DNA of 7,394 nt from Piscirickettsiaceae bacterium (GCA_018646825.1 JABGUA010000167.1:1-7394); one strand, 5' to 3'. Counted from the stretch's first letter, positions 1 to 6,499 are shown. Made by a program: numbers and translations. The notes: generated from the sequence alone by a model not told the origin.

Positions 1-489
1 AAGCTGTTGAATATAAAGGTCAACCGAGGTTTCTGATTTAGCAATTGGTGCTGATTCAAGCTGCTCAATATAACGATCAACCGAGGTTTCTGGCTTAGCA
101 ATTGGTGCTGATTCAAGCTGCTCAATATAACGATCAACTGATGTTTCTGGTTTAGCAATTGGTGCTGATTCAAGCTGCTCAATATAACGATCAACCGAGG
201 TTTCTGGTTTAGCAATTGGTGCTGATTCAAGCTGCTCAATATAACGATCAACTGATGTTTCTGATTTAGCAACCGGTGTTGACTCAAGCTGCTCAATATA
301 GCGGTCAACCGAGGTTTCTGGTTTAGCAATTGGTGCTGCTTCAAGCTGTTGAATATAACGATCAACACTGGTTTCAGCTTGAGTGGTTATAGTCGTTTCA
401 ATTTTTTCTAGTTCAAGACTGACTTCTTCTTCAGCAAAGTCAGGGGCAACCATTTCTTGTAGTTGGATGTAGCGATCGACGCTGGTTTC
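1..489 (-). repeat. 57-bp in-frame tandem repeat encoding a 19-residue ETSVDRYI repeat in the ChpA linker
   Basis: Units begin every 57 bp at 1, 58, 115, 172, 229, 286 and 343, each opening with aagctg on the plus strand. Read on the coding strand, the typical unit is ETSVDRYIEQLESAPIAKP. The core starts at residue 570 and recurs at 608, 627, 646, 665, 684, 703 and 722. The period starting at 589 (EEEVSLELEKIETTITTQA) is a diverged unit that keeps exact 19-residue register. The units at 58-114 and 172-228 differ at a single base. The last visible core reads ETSVDLYIQQL, with Arg changed to Leu. The array is cut by the window edge, so its total length is unknown. Its function is unknown; each unit could form a short acidic amphipathic helix followed by an Ala/Pro-rich spacer. 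Confidence 0.95.
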
Positions 490-2196
490 AGCTTGGACAG
501 TTTGGTCATGCTGTAACTCAGTATTATTATCAATATTTTCATCGATAATGGTGTCGCCGCGAGCCAGTTGCTCGAAATGATCTAATTGATATTGCGCTTG
601 TGTGAGGAACTGTATTTGATGCTGACCATGTTGGCTAAGACCCTCTAGGTATAACTCGGTTGCAGCGATAACTTCAGCTAATAAACCGAATTCATTGTCA
701 GTGAAATTGTCTTGGTTGTTATGACGATCGGTCATTTTTGCTGCAGTATCTTCTAATAACTGTGTTGTGTCATGAAGATTGAGCATTGATGTACTCCCTG
801 CAATAAGGGCAATTTGAGCCGCAGTATCGGGAATGACATCGTCGTTAGTAATACGTTTATTTTCGACAAGAATTAAAGTTTCTTTGATGTTAGCTAACTC
901 ATTGAGACATTCGTCGATAACAGCACTTTGTAAGTCTTCGCTTTGATATTCTTGTTGGCCACTAACATGATTGGCTTGTTGTAACTGGTTTTCGACACGT
1001 AATAGATCATCCGCAAGGGCCATTAATTGACCGTCTGTTGGTAGCTCATAGCGGGCAAGGGTGTCGGATAAATCTTCATGGTGTTGCTGAAGAAGTTGGC
1101 TCGCATTTTCTTCGGCGATCAAATCCAGCGAGCTAGCCAAAGTTGAAAACTGGTCTGTAAGTTGTTCAAGTGAGCTGGCAGCGTTTTGGTCTTGATGATC
1201 AAATTGGTTAAGTTGCTCTTTGACCTCCAATAATTGTTCTAAGATGCCAGCGCGGGCTTCAACGAGAGCATTATCGGTAAAACTATATATTTTTTGATGA
1301 ATTTGCTGATCGTAAAAGTCTAGTTTAAAGACTTCTTTAATTAAACGAACGTGAGTGCCATCGCTCGTTGATTGTGCGATGAGCAATAGCAATTGATGCA
1401 CGACTTCTGTTGGGAATAAAGACAGTAAGTATTGTTCATCATTTTTGGTCAGTAACTTAATGGGTTCATTGAGTTTACCTAAGCTAAGCTTACTTTTTGT
1501 ATCGATGGGAAGGCCACCGTCATTGAGTGCTTCAATAAGACCTTCAGCAATCCACCAGAGAAGGATATTGCGTTCATGGGTGCAGTTTATGCGTAAGTAG
1601 TGGACAAGTTGTGAGAGTTTATCAAGGCTTTCACTGTCATTATTTTTTATCCAGCTGACCAACGAAATTTGAAAGGCATGACCCATTTTAATCAATGAAA
1701 GATTATTTTTTGTCGTCGCTTCATGTGGTTTTGGAATAATTTCAGCTGGCAGTGGTATTGAGAGGCTTGGTGTGAATAAGCTTTCAGCGGAAATAATGTT
1801 TTCGTCACGGCTCAGGCGTAATTCGTTAATGGTATTGATTAGCCGCAGAGGATGGTCATTAAGACTAGGGCTAATTTGTTTTAGATAATTAGGGAGTAAT
1901 AATAGCCCTTTTAATAGACTATCTTGCAAACGGATGGTGTTGCTGTCTGCTTGACTACGAATTGCCGTAGCAGACGCTAACATTTCTTGACTGAGTATTA
2001 AGGCACCTTGCAGGCTGAGCATTTCCATAATGCCGGTGACTTGGTGTAGTTGTGTGATGCAGGGCTCTATCGTGGCGGCATCTTGTGGCTCATCTATGAA
2101 ACGCGTGAGTATTTGTAAGGCATCAGCGAGTGATTGCTGAACCTCATTTTGTACCCAAGCGAGGGCGTCGTAGTTACCATTAGTTATCTGGGCCAT
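1..2196 (-). CDS. chpA: ChpA, N-terminal 732 residues of the CheA-like hybrid kinase of the Pil-Chp system (partial, C-terminus off window)
   Basis: The frame is open from an ATG at 2196-2194 to base 1, giving 732 codons with no stop. An in-frame TAA at 2202-2200 lies just before the ATG, so no earlier start is possible. A GGGGG run at 2207-2203, 6 nt upstream, may act as ribosome binding site. Residues 1-130 resemble the N-terminal domain shared by ChpA and FimL, including LHQVTGIMEM at 50-59. The HPt-like His is H51, but the usual HxxKG lysine is Thr. Residues 165-300, with WWIAEGL at 214-220, continue the ChpA/FimL-like region. Residues 330-569 are Gln/Glu-rich and probably helical, with no canonical HPt motif. 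Residues 570-732 are 19-residue repeats. The remaining HPt, kinase, CheW-like and receiver domains known for this family (about 2,470 residues in Pseudomonas aeruginosa) would lie beyond the left edge. ChpA is a cytoplasmic kinase phosphorylating PilG and PilH. Identity rests on N-terminal similarity and on position after pilJ. Confidence 0.88.
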   Translation of the reverse strand, partial: MAQITNGNYDALAWVQNEVQQSLADALQILTRFIDEPQDAATIEPCITQLHQVTGIMEMLSLQGALILSQEMLASATAIRSQADSNTIRLQDSLLKGLLLLPNYLKQISPSLNDHPLRLINTINELRLSRDENIISAESLFTPSLSIPLPAEIIPKPHEATTKNNLSLIKMGHAFQISLVSWIKNNDSESLDKLSQLVHYLRINCTHERNILLWWIAEGLIEALNDGGLPIDTKSKLSLGKLNEPIKLLTKNDEQYLLSLFPTEVVHQLLLLIAQSTSDGTHVRLIKEVFKLDFYDQQIHQKIYSFTDNALVEARAGILEQLLEVKEQLNQFDHQDQNAASSLEQLTDQFSTLASSLDLIAEENASQLLQQHHEDLSDTLARYELPTDGQLMALADDLLRVENQLQQANHVSGQQEYQSEDLQSAVIDECLNELANIKETLILVENKRITNDDVIPDTAAQIALIAGSTSMLNLHDTTQLLEDTAAKMTDRHNNQDNFTDNEFGLLAEVIAATELYLEGLSQHGQHQIQFLTQAQYQLDHFEQLARGDTIIDENIDNNTELQHDQTVQAETSVDRYIQLQEMVAPDFAEEEVSLELEKIETTITTQAETSVDRYIQQLEAAPIAKPETSVDRYIEQLESTPVAKSETSVDRYIEQLESAPIAKPETSVDRYIEQLESAPIAKPETSVDRYIEQLESAPIAKPETSVDRYIEQLESAPIAKSETSVDLYIQQL

Positions 2197-2266
2197 TATT
2201 TACCCCCGATAATGAATGAACGCGTTGATGCAGTGTCGAACACGTATATCGCCTTTGAATTCACTT

Positions 2267-3532
2267 TTAAGATGGCAATTTAAAGCCAGAAACAGAGGTG
2301 CGTAGTTCATTAGTTAACTCTAATAAACGGCCGATAGAGGCGGCACTTTCATTTGTCCCTGTCGATGTTTGCATGGTGATTTCTTGAATCACATTCATGT
2401 TGTCGGAGGTACTTACCGCGGCACTGGCTTGTTGTTTTGCAGCATCAGAGATGTTGTTGATTAAATCAGCAAGACGATGTGAGACGGCTTCAATTTGTTC
2501 AAGGGATGTCCCCGCATCTTGTGATAATCGGGCTCCAGTCACCACCTCAGTGGTACTACGTTCCATAGAGCTAATCGCTTCGCTGGTGTCACTTTGAATC
2601 GTTTTCACGAGTGCGTCGATTTGTTTGGTTGCACTACCTGAGCGTTCAGCAAGGCGTTGAACCTCATCGGCAACAACCGCAAACCCACGTCCTGCTTCAC
2701 CAGCCATGGTGGCTTGGATGGCAGCGTTAAGAGAGAGAATATTCGTTTGCTCAGCGATATCGTTGATCAGTTCGACGATGTCACCAATTTGTTGTGAACT
2801 TTCACCAAGCCGTTTAATCCGTTTTGATGTTTCCTGGATTTGCTCACGAATGGTGTCCATGCCGTTAATGGCTTTTTTCACCGCTTCGTTACCCTGTGCT
2901 GCTAAATTTACTGATTGTGTTGCTACATCAGAAGACTGACTGGCATTTTGGGAAACTTGTTCGATAGAGCCTGCCATCTCTGTAATAGCAGTACTTACTT
3001 CGGTAATTTGTTGTGCTTGGTGGTCACTGGCATCAGTTAAATGTAATGCAGTGGCTTGAGTTTCTTGTGCGGCCGAAGCAACTTGTAATGTGGTGGTGTT
3101 GATTTTTGTAACGAGGTTACGCAATTCATCGATGGTGAAGTTCACAGAGTCAGCAATGGCACCTGTGATGTTTTCTGTGACAGTTGCTGAAACAGTTAAA
3201 TCACCGTCGGCAAGATCACCCATTTCATCAAGTAGTCTTAAAATTGCATCTTGGTTCTGGCGGTTGCGTAATTCCATCTCATCTAGCGACCCTTGCAACT
3301 TATCTAAGGGTACATAACTCAGGTGAGCTGTGAGTAGGATTGTGAGGAGAAATGAACCGACAACGGCACCAGTGAATTGGAACGTGTTATCAATGAAAGC
3401 AGGATATTGCCCGGATGCCAGCAACCAGATGCCATAGATCGTGATCCCGGCAAACAGTACCATTAAGAATAGGTTAAATATATTCTTCGATGAGAGTAAT
3501 GATGAATAAAAGAGCTTACTTGAGGAGTTCAT
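2267..3532 (-). CDS. pilJ: PilJ-type methyl-accepting chemoreceptor, short form lacking the periplasmic sensor domain
   Basis: This is the membrane receptor of the Pil-Chp pathway, which controls the ChpA kinase through PilI. Two hydrophobic segments at about 18-40 and 53-73 are separated by only about a dozen residues. A HAMP-like stretch follows (P75, then LADGDL at 107-112), then a long coiled-coil signalling domain. The hairpin tip at about 259-298 carries the MCP hallmark NILSLNAAIQA and GRGFAVVADEVQRLAERS. Residues 90-421 resemble P. aeruginosa PilJ closely, including the ending SGFKLP. At 421 residues it is much shorter than that protein (about 680), and the missing part is the periplasmic PilJ-domain module. 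No NWETF-like methyltransferase-docking pentapeptide is present at the C-terminus. The ATG at 3532-3530 has AGGA at 3544-3541, 8 nt upstream, and starts 24 nt after the pilI stop. Family identity is strong; the short form is the unusual point. Confidence 0.93.
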   Translation of the reverse strand: MNSSSKLFYSSLLSSKNIFNLFLMVLFAGITIYGIWLLASGQYPAFIDNTFQFTGAVVGSFLLTILLTAHLSYVPLDKLQGSLDEMELRNRQNQDAILRLLDEMGDLADGDLTVSATVTENITGAIADSVNFTIDELRNLVTKINTTTLQVASAAQETQATALHLTDASDHQAQQITEVSTAITEMAGSIEQVSQNASQSSDVATQSVNLAAQGNEAVKKAINGMDTIREQIQETSKRIKRLGESSQQIGDIVELINDIAEQTNILSLNAAIQATMAGEAGRGFAVVADEVQRLAERSGSATKQIDALVKTIQSDTSEAISSMERSTTEVVTGARLSQDAGTSLEQIEAVSHRLADLINNISDAAKQQASAAVSTSDNMNVIQEITMQTSTGTNESAASIGRLLELTNELRTSVSGFKLPS

Positions 3533-3556
3533 AATCGTTGTCCTAGAACTTGAGTA

Positions 3557-4105
3557 TTATTTGGCAGCATTTAAGAAACGCTGATCGGTCGCTAGTTTTT
3601 GGAAACTAAATACGTCCCAACTGGTTTCTTTCTGGGTGACATTTCCATTGAGATATGCTGCAATCGCACTATCTCTTTGTTGCATAGTTTGAGTGGGTTG
3701 TTCTTGAAAGTGTTTTAATCCAAAGACATCGTCAACTAATAAGCCTGAATATATATTCGGATGGTTTAGTACCAAGACCCTACTTCGCTTTGAGACCTTT
3801 GTTTTTTGGCCTAACAGAAAGCATTTTAAATCGAAAATAGGTAAAAGTTCACCGCGTAAATTGGCAATACCATACACCCATGATTTTGAGCGGGGTACAG
3901 CGGTAATTTGGTTGGAGACAGGGAATATTTCACGCGTTTCGGTTAACGGGATTAAATAATTTAATTGGGCTAATTTAAAATCAATTGCTGTCCACGACCC
4001 TTGGCGATCACCTTGCTGAGATAATCGGTTGCCGCCTTGTTGGCTTCGTTGTTCAATACCGCGAAGCAATTGGATGACATCTAAAGGTGTGTTGATTTGG
4101 CTCAT
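3557..4105 (-). CDS. pilI: PilI, CheW-like coupling protein of the Pil-Chp system
   Basis: This cytoplasmic adaptor couples the PilJ receptor to the ChpA kinase. The protein has 182 residues, close to the usual size for PilI. Residues 1-36 form a Gln-rich extension. Residues from about 38 to 175 form the CheW-like domain, with the core GIANLRGELLPIFDLK at 79-94, preceded by VPRS (70-73), and a later LVDDVFGL strand. The ATG at 4105-4103 overlaps the pilH stop in an ATGA junction, and AGGG at 4117-4114 lies 8 nt upstream inside pilH. Translation is therefore probably coupled to pilH. The order pilH-pilI-pilJ matches known clusters. A generic CheW is the only alternative, and the neighbours make PilI far more likely. 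Confidence 0.93.
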   Translation of the reverse strand: MSQINTPLDVIQLLRGIEQRSQQGGNRLSQQGDRQGSWTAIDFKLAQLNYLIPLTETREIFPVSNQITAVPRSKSWVYGIANLRGELLPIFDLKCFLLGQKTKVSKRSRVLVLNHPNIYSGLLVDDVFGLKHFQEQPTQTMQQRDSAIAAYLNGNVTQKETSWDVFSFQKLATDQRFLNAAK

Positions 4106-4473
4106 GCAGCTAGCCCTAGTAATTTATTGACTTCAGCCATGAGTAACGCCTCAGTAATGGGTTTGCCAAGATAGCCTTTTGCACCTTGTCTTAAACCCCA
4201 GAGTTTATCGGATTCTTGATCCTTGGAAGATACGATGACGATTGGAATATCACTTGTTTTAGGGTCTTTAGATAAATGACGTGTGGTTTGAAACCCATTT
4301 AAGTTGGGCATAATGACATCCATGACGATTAAATGTGGTTTTTTACTATGTGTTAACGCTATGGCCTGGTTACCATCTTCTGCAATGATGATTTGGTGTT
4401 GATGTTTTTCTGAAATCTTCTTTAATATAAAGACTTCAGTTGGGGAGTCGTCGGCAATAAGGATGAGCGCCAT
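4102..4473 (-). CDS. pilH: PilH, CheY-like single-domain response regulator
   Basis: This 123-residue receiver consists of one CheY-like domain and nothing else. The acidic pair is D8-D9, the phospho-acceptor is D52 in VMDVIMPNLNG, the switch residue is S82 in IVSSKDQESDK, and the conserved lysine is K104 in GKP. The protein resembles P. aeruginosa PilH throughout, notably DDSPTE near the start and WGLRQGAKGYL near the end. I chose the ATG at 4473-4471 because the family begins MA(R/L)ILI at this point. A longer in-frame start at 4542 would add 23 residues encoded inside pilG in another frame. The chosen start lies 1 nt after the pilG stop, and its Shine-Dalgarno is poor, which suggests translational coupling. 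In Pseudomonas, PilH is linked to pilus retraction and to limiting ChpA output. Confidence 0.94.
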   Translation of the reverse strand: MALILIADDSPTEVFILKKISEKHQHQIIIAEDGNQAIALTHSKKPHLIVMDVIMPNLNGFQTTRHLSKDPKTSDIPIVIVSSKDQESDKLWGLRQGAKGYLGKPITEALLMAEVNKLLGLAA

Positions 4474-4474
4474 A

Positions 4475-4906
4475 TTATTCAATATCCAATGATAGAGGAG
4501 CGGCGTCCGCTTCTTTCGATAATAGATGTGTCCGAATAGCACCTAAGAGGTCTTCACGAGTAAATGGTTTTGTGAGGTATTCCTCTGCACCAACCACTCG
4601 GCCTTTGGCTCGGTCAAATAAGCCATCTTTGCTCGATAGCATCACAATTGGGATATCGCTAAATTTGGGGTTACTTTTGACGAGGGAACAGGTCTGGTAG
4701 CCATCGAGGCGCGGCATCATGATATCTATAAAGAGAATATCAGGATGTTGCTTGCTGATGATTGGCAGTGCTTCAAAGCCATTTTCAGCAGTAAGTACTT
4801 CGCAACCGGCTTTTTTTAGCAGTGTTTCAGCCGAGCGGCGAATGGTCTTACTGTCATCGATGACCATGACCTTTAAATCAGAAAATTCAGTTTGATTATC
4901 ACTCAC
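4475..4906 (-). CDS. pilG: PilG, CheY-like response regulator, first gene of the Pil-Chp cluster
   Basis: This 143-residue single receiver domain has the acidic pair D17-D18, phospho-acceptor D61 in FIDIMMPRLDGYQTC, switch S91 in MLSSKDGLFD, and K113 in YLTKPF. LKVMVIDDSKTIRR near the N-terminus and DGLFDRAKGR are typical of PilG and separate it from PilH. In P. aeruginosa PilG promotes pilus extension and, with FimL and FimV, cAMP production. The start is GTG at 4906-4904. The frame has a stop two codons upstream (4912-4910), and no ATG occurs before the conserved first beta strand, so GTG is the only reasonable start. There is no well-placed Shine-Dalgarno: the AAAGG at 4925-4921 is 14 nt away. 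A perfect TATAAT lies immediately upstream. The gene is divergent from gshA and leads the cluster. Confidence 0.94.
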   Translation of the reverse strand: MSDNQTEFSDLKVMVIDDSKTIRRSAETLLKKAGCEVLTAENGFEALPIISKQHPDILFIDIMMPRLDGYQTCSLVKSNPKFSDIPIVMLSSKDGLFDRAKGRVVGAEEYLTKPFTREDLLGAIRTHLLSKEADAAPLSLDIE

Positions 4907-4914
4907 AACTTAAA

Positions 4915-4920
4915 ATTATA
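4915..4920 (-). promoter_or_regulatory. pilG: Candidate sigma70 -10 element for the pilG-chpA cluster
   Basis: The minus strand reads TATAAT at 4920-4915, ending 8 nt before the pilG GTG. The -35 side is weak: TTGCCC at 4946-4941 leaves a 20-nt spacer, and nothing better sits at 17 nt. If used, transcription would begin at or within a few bases of the GTG, giving a leaderless or near-leaderless mRNA. The promoter could instead lie further upstream. Confidence 0.4.
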
Positions 4921-4952
4921 CCTTTAGATTTAATTTAGTCGGGCAAGTCCAT

Positions 4953-4983
4953 TTGACGAAGATAACCTATTCTTTATCGTCAA
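4953..4983. promoter_or_regulatory. 7-bp inverted repeat in the pilG/gshA divergent region, possible operator
   Basis: TTGACGA at 4953-4959 is matched by its exact reverse complement TCGTCAA at 4977-4983, with a 17-nt spacer. Each arm also reads as a near-consensus -35 (TTGACG), one on each strand, although neither has a good -10 at the proper spacing (the plus-strand arm has only TATCGT at 4975-4980). It could be a regulator site or a chance dyad. The rest of the 231-bp intergenic region (4907-5137) holds only the two promoter candidates. Confidence 0.3.
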
Positions 4984-5075
4984 GCTAGTCACAAATTTTA
5001 AAAGTTGTTCTTGCCATAAGGGTTCGTTACATACGAGAATGTAGTATGCATGACAGCGTCTGCTAAAACTGTGTG

Positions 5076-5103
5076 TTGATTCACATGTTATTGCCTCTAT
5101 AAA
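5076..5103 (+). promoter_or_regulatory. gshA: Candidate sigma70 promoter for gshA
   Basis: TTGATT at 5076-5081 and TATAAA at 5098-5103 are separated by 16 nt, matching the -35 and -10 consensus at 4 of 6 and 5 of 6 positions. Transcription would start near 5110 and give a leader of about 28 nt. That leader contains AAGG at 5124-5127, 10 nt before the gshA ATG. This is the best plus-strand promoter I found between the two genes. Confidence 0.5.
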
Positions 5104-5137
5104 GTGGCTTTCTGATTGATATTAAGGCTGATTTGAT

Positions 5138-6424
5138 ATGACATTAGGTGTGCCAAACCTTACGACGGCTTTGCAGGGCCCCCTCCTGCATTTAGAAGAA
5201 CATTTATTAGAAAATCAAATGAAGGTCGAAGCTTGGTTACGTGAGCAGTGGCTTGAAACGCCAGCCCCTTTTTATGCGTCTGTTGATTTACGCAATGCGG
5301 GCTTTAAGTTAGCACCTGTCGATACCAACCTCTTTTCTGCTGGGTTTAATAATTTGAATCCCGCGTTTATGCCGTTGTGTATTCAAGCGGTGCAATCGGC
5401 TGTTGAGCGGGTCTGTCCCAAGGCTAAGAAAGTCTTGATTGTGGCTGAAAACCATACTCGAAACTTGTTTTATTTAGAAAGTCTTGAAGTGTTCAGAGGC
5501 ATTTTTGAGCAAGCCGGTATTCAAGCGCGTATTGGTAGCTTGAGAGATGATCTGTCAGAGCCTATGTCGGTTGAATTGCCTTCGGGTAAAACCTGCTTAC
5601 TTGAACCGCTAACACGCGTGGGTGATCGTGTGGCGCTGGGTGATTACTCGCCTTGTTTGGTGCTATTAAATAATGATTTGTCAGGTGGACGTCCTGAGAT
5701 ATTAGAAAATTTAGAACAGCAAGTGACGCCGCCATTATCAGCTGGTTGGTCGAATCGTAAAAAATCAGATCATTTTACGCATTACCAAACTGTCGCTGAA
5801 GAATTTGCGAAACAGATAGATATTGATCCTTGGCTTGTTTCTCCGTTGTCACTGCAATGTGGTGAGGTCAACTTTAAAGAACGACTTGGCTTAGAGTGCC
5901 TGTCTGGCAATGTGTCTGAGCTATTGGGCATGATACAAGCGAAATACGATCAATACGGTATCGATAAAGAACCTTTTGTTGTCGTGAAATCAGATACCGG
6001 CACTTATGGCATGGGCATCATGATGGTGAAAAGTGCTGAGGAAATTGAGAACTTAAACCGCAAGCAACGCAATAAAATGTCGTCTAGTAAAGAGGGCTTG
6101 GAAGTTGAAAATGTGTTGATACAAGAAGGTGTCTATACCTTTGAAACCATTGGTGAAGACAATGCGGTGGCCGAGCCAGTTATCTATATGATTGACCATT
6201 TTGTGGTAGGCGGTTTTTATCGTGTTCATACCGGTCGAGATGAGAATGAAAATTTGAATGCACCGGGTATGCATTTTGAGCCTTTGGCATTTGCTCAACC
6301 TTGTAATACGCCGGATAAACAGGGTGAACCTGATGCGGAACCGAATCGGTTTTATGCGTATGGGGTGATTGCTCGGTTGGCGTTGTTGGCAGCTGCTAGA
6401 GAGATTGCGGATATTAAGGCTTGA
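5138..6424 (+). CDS. gshA: Glutamate-cysteine ligase, Acidithiobacillus ferrooxidans type (GshA)
   Basis: This cytosolic enzyme joins L-glutamate and L-cysteine with ATP to give gamma-glutamylcysteine, the first step of glutathione synthesis. The protein has 428 residues and belongs, by recognition, to the proteobacterial GshA family typified by A. ferrooxidans, which is unlike the E. coli GshA family. Recognisable blocks are VDLRNAGFKLAPVDTNLF at 49-66 followed by SAGFNNLNP, the glycine-rich VVKSDTGTYGMGIMMV around 282-297 (probably nucleotide binding), and the C-terminal region with GGFYRVHTGRDENENLNAPG. The ATG at 5138 has a weak AAGG 10 nt upstream. The gene stands alone: it is divergent from pilG and convergent with gatB. 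No gshB follows it, so the second glutathione enzyme must be encoded elsewhere. Family assignment is from memory of conserved blocks. Confidence 0.88.
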   Translation: MTLGVPNLTTALQGPLLHLEEHLLENQMKVEAWLREQWLETPAPFYASVDLRNAGFKLAPVDTNLFSAGFNNLNPAFMPLCIQAVQSAVERVCPKAKKVLIVAENHTRNLFYLESLEVFRGIFEQAGIQARIGSLRDDLSEPMSVELPSGKTCLLEPLTRVGDRVALGDYSPCLVLLNNDLSGGRPEILENLEQQVTPPLSAGWSNRKKSDHFTHYQTVAEEFAKQIDIDPWLVSPLSLQCGEVNFKERLGLECLSGNVSELLGMIQAKYDQYGIDKEPFVVVKSDTGTYGMGIMMVKSAEEIENLNRKQRNKMSSSKEGLEVENVLIQEGVYTFETIGEDNAVAEPVIYMIDHFVVGGFYRVHTGRDENENLNAPGMHFEPLAFAQPCNTPDKQGEPDAEPNRFYAYGVIARLALLAAAREIADIKA

Positions 6425-6440
6425 ACTTATTAAGGATTGT

Positions 6441-6479
6441 AAAAAAGGCGATGACCTAAAAATGGACATCGCCTTTTTT
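6441..6479. terminator. Bidirectional intrinsic terminator between gshA and gatB
   Basis: The arms aaaaaaggcgatg (6441-6453) and catcgcctttttt (6467-6479) are perfect complements over 13 bp. The stem may extend by two C-G pairs past an A-A mismatch, leaving a 7-nt loop. The T run on the plus strand serves gshA, and the A run, read as U on the minus strand, serves gatB. It starts 17 nt after the gshA stop and its far edge lies 21 nt after the gatB stop, as expected for convergent genes. Confidence 0.93.
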
Positions 6480-6499
6480 ATTTGTGTTTATCCTAATTG

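Noticed and set aside
1..489. CRISPR array or intergenic satellite
   Set aside because: The units are contiguous, have no unique spacers, and are an exact multiple of three within an open coding frame.
2233..2243. Small hairpin gtgt-cga-acac in the pilJ-chpA gap, considered as a terminator
   Set aside because: The stem is only 4 bp and no T run follows on the minus strand. The gap is more likely read through.
2397..3317. Three plus-strand open frames (2397-2597, 2706-2939, 3090-3317)
   Set aside because: All lie antisense to the conserved PilJ signalling domain and have compositions typical of shadow frames.
4474..4542. Longer pilH start at 4542 adding 23 residues
   Set aside because: The extension overlaps the pilG coding end in another frame and is not found in PilH proteins. 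The ATG at 4473 matches the family start.
6053..6469. 138-codon open frame on the minus strand opposite the end of gshA
   Set aside because: It lies antisense to conserved GshA sequence, runs into the terminator hairpin, and its product has a low-complexity Ile/Arg/Ser-rich composition with no recognisable domain.
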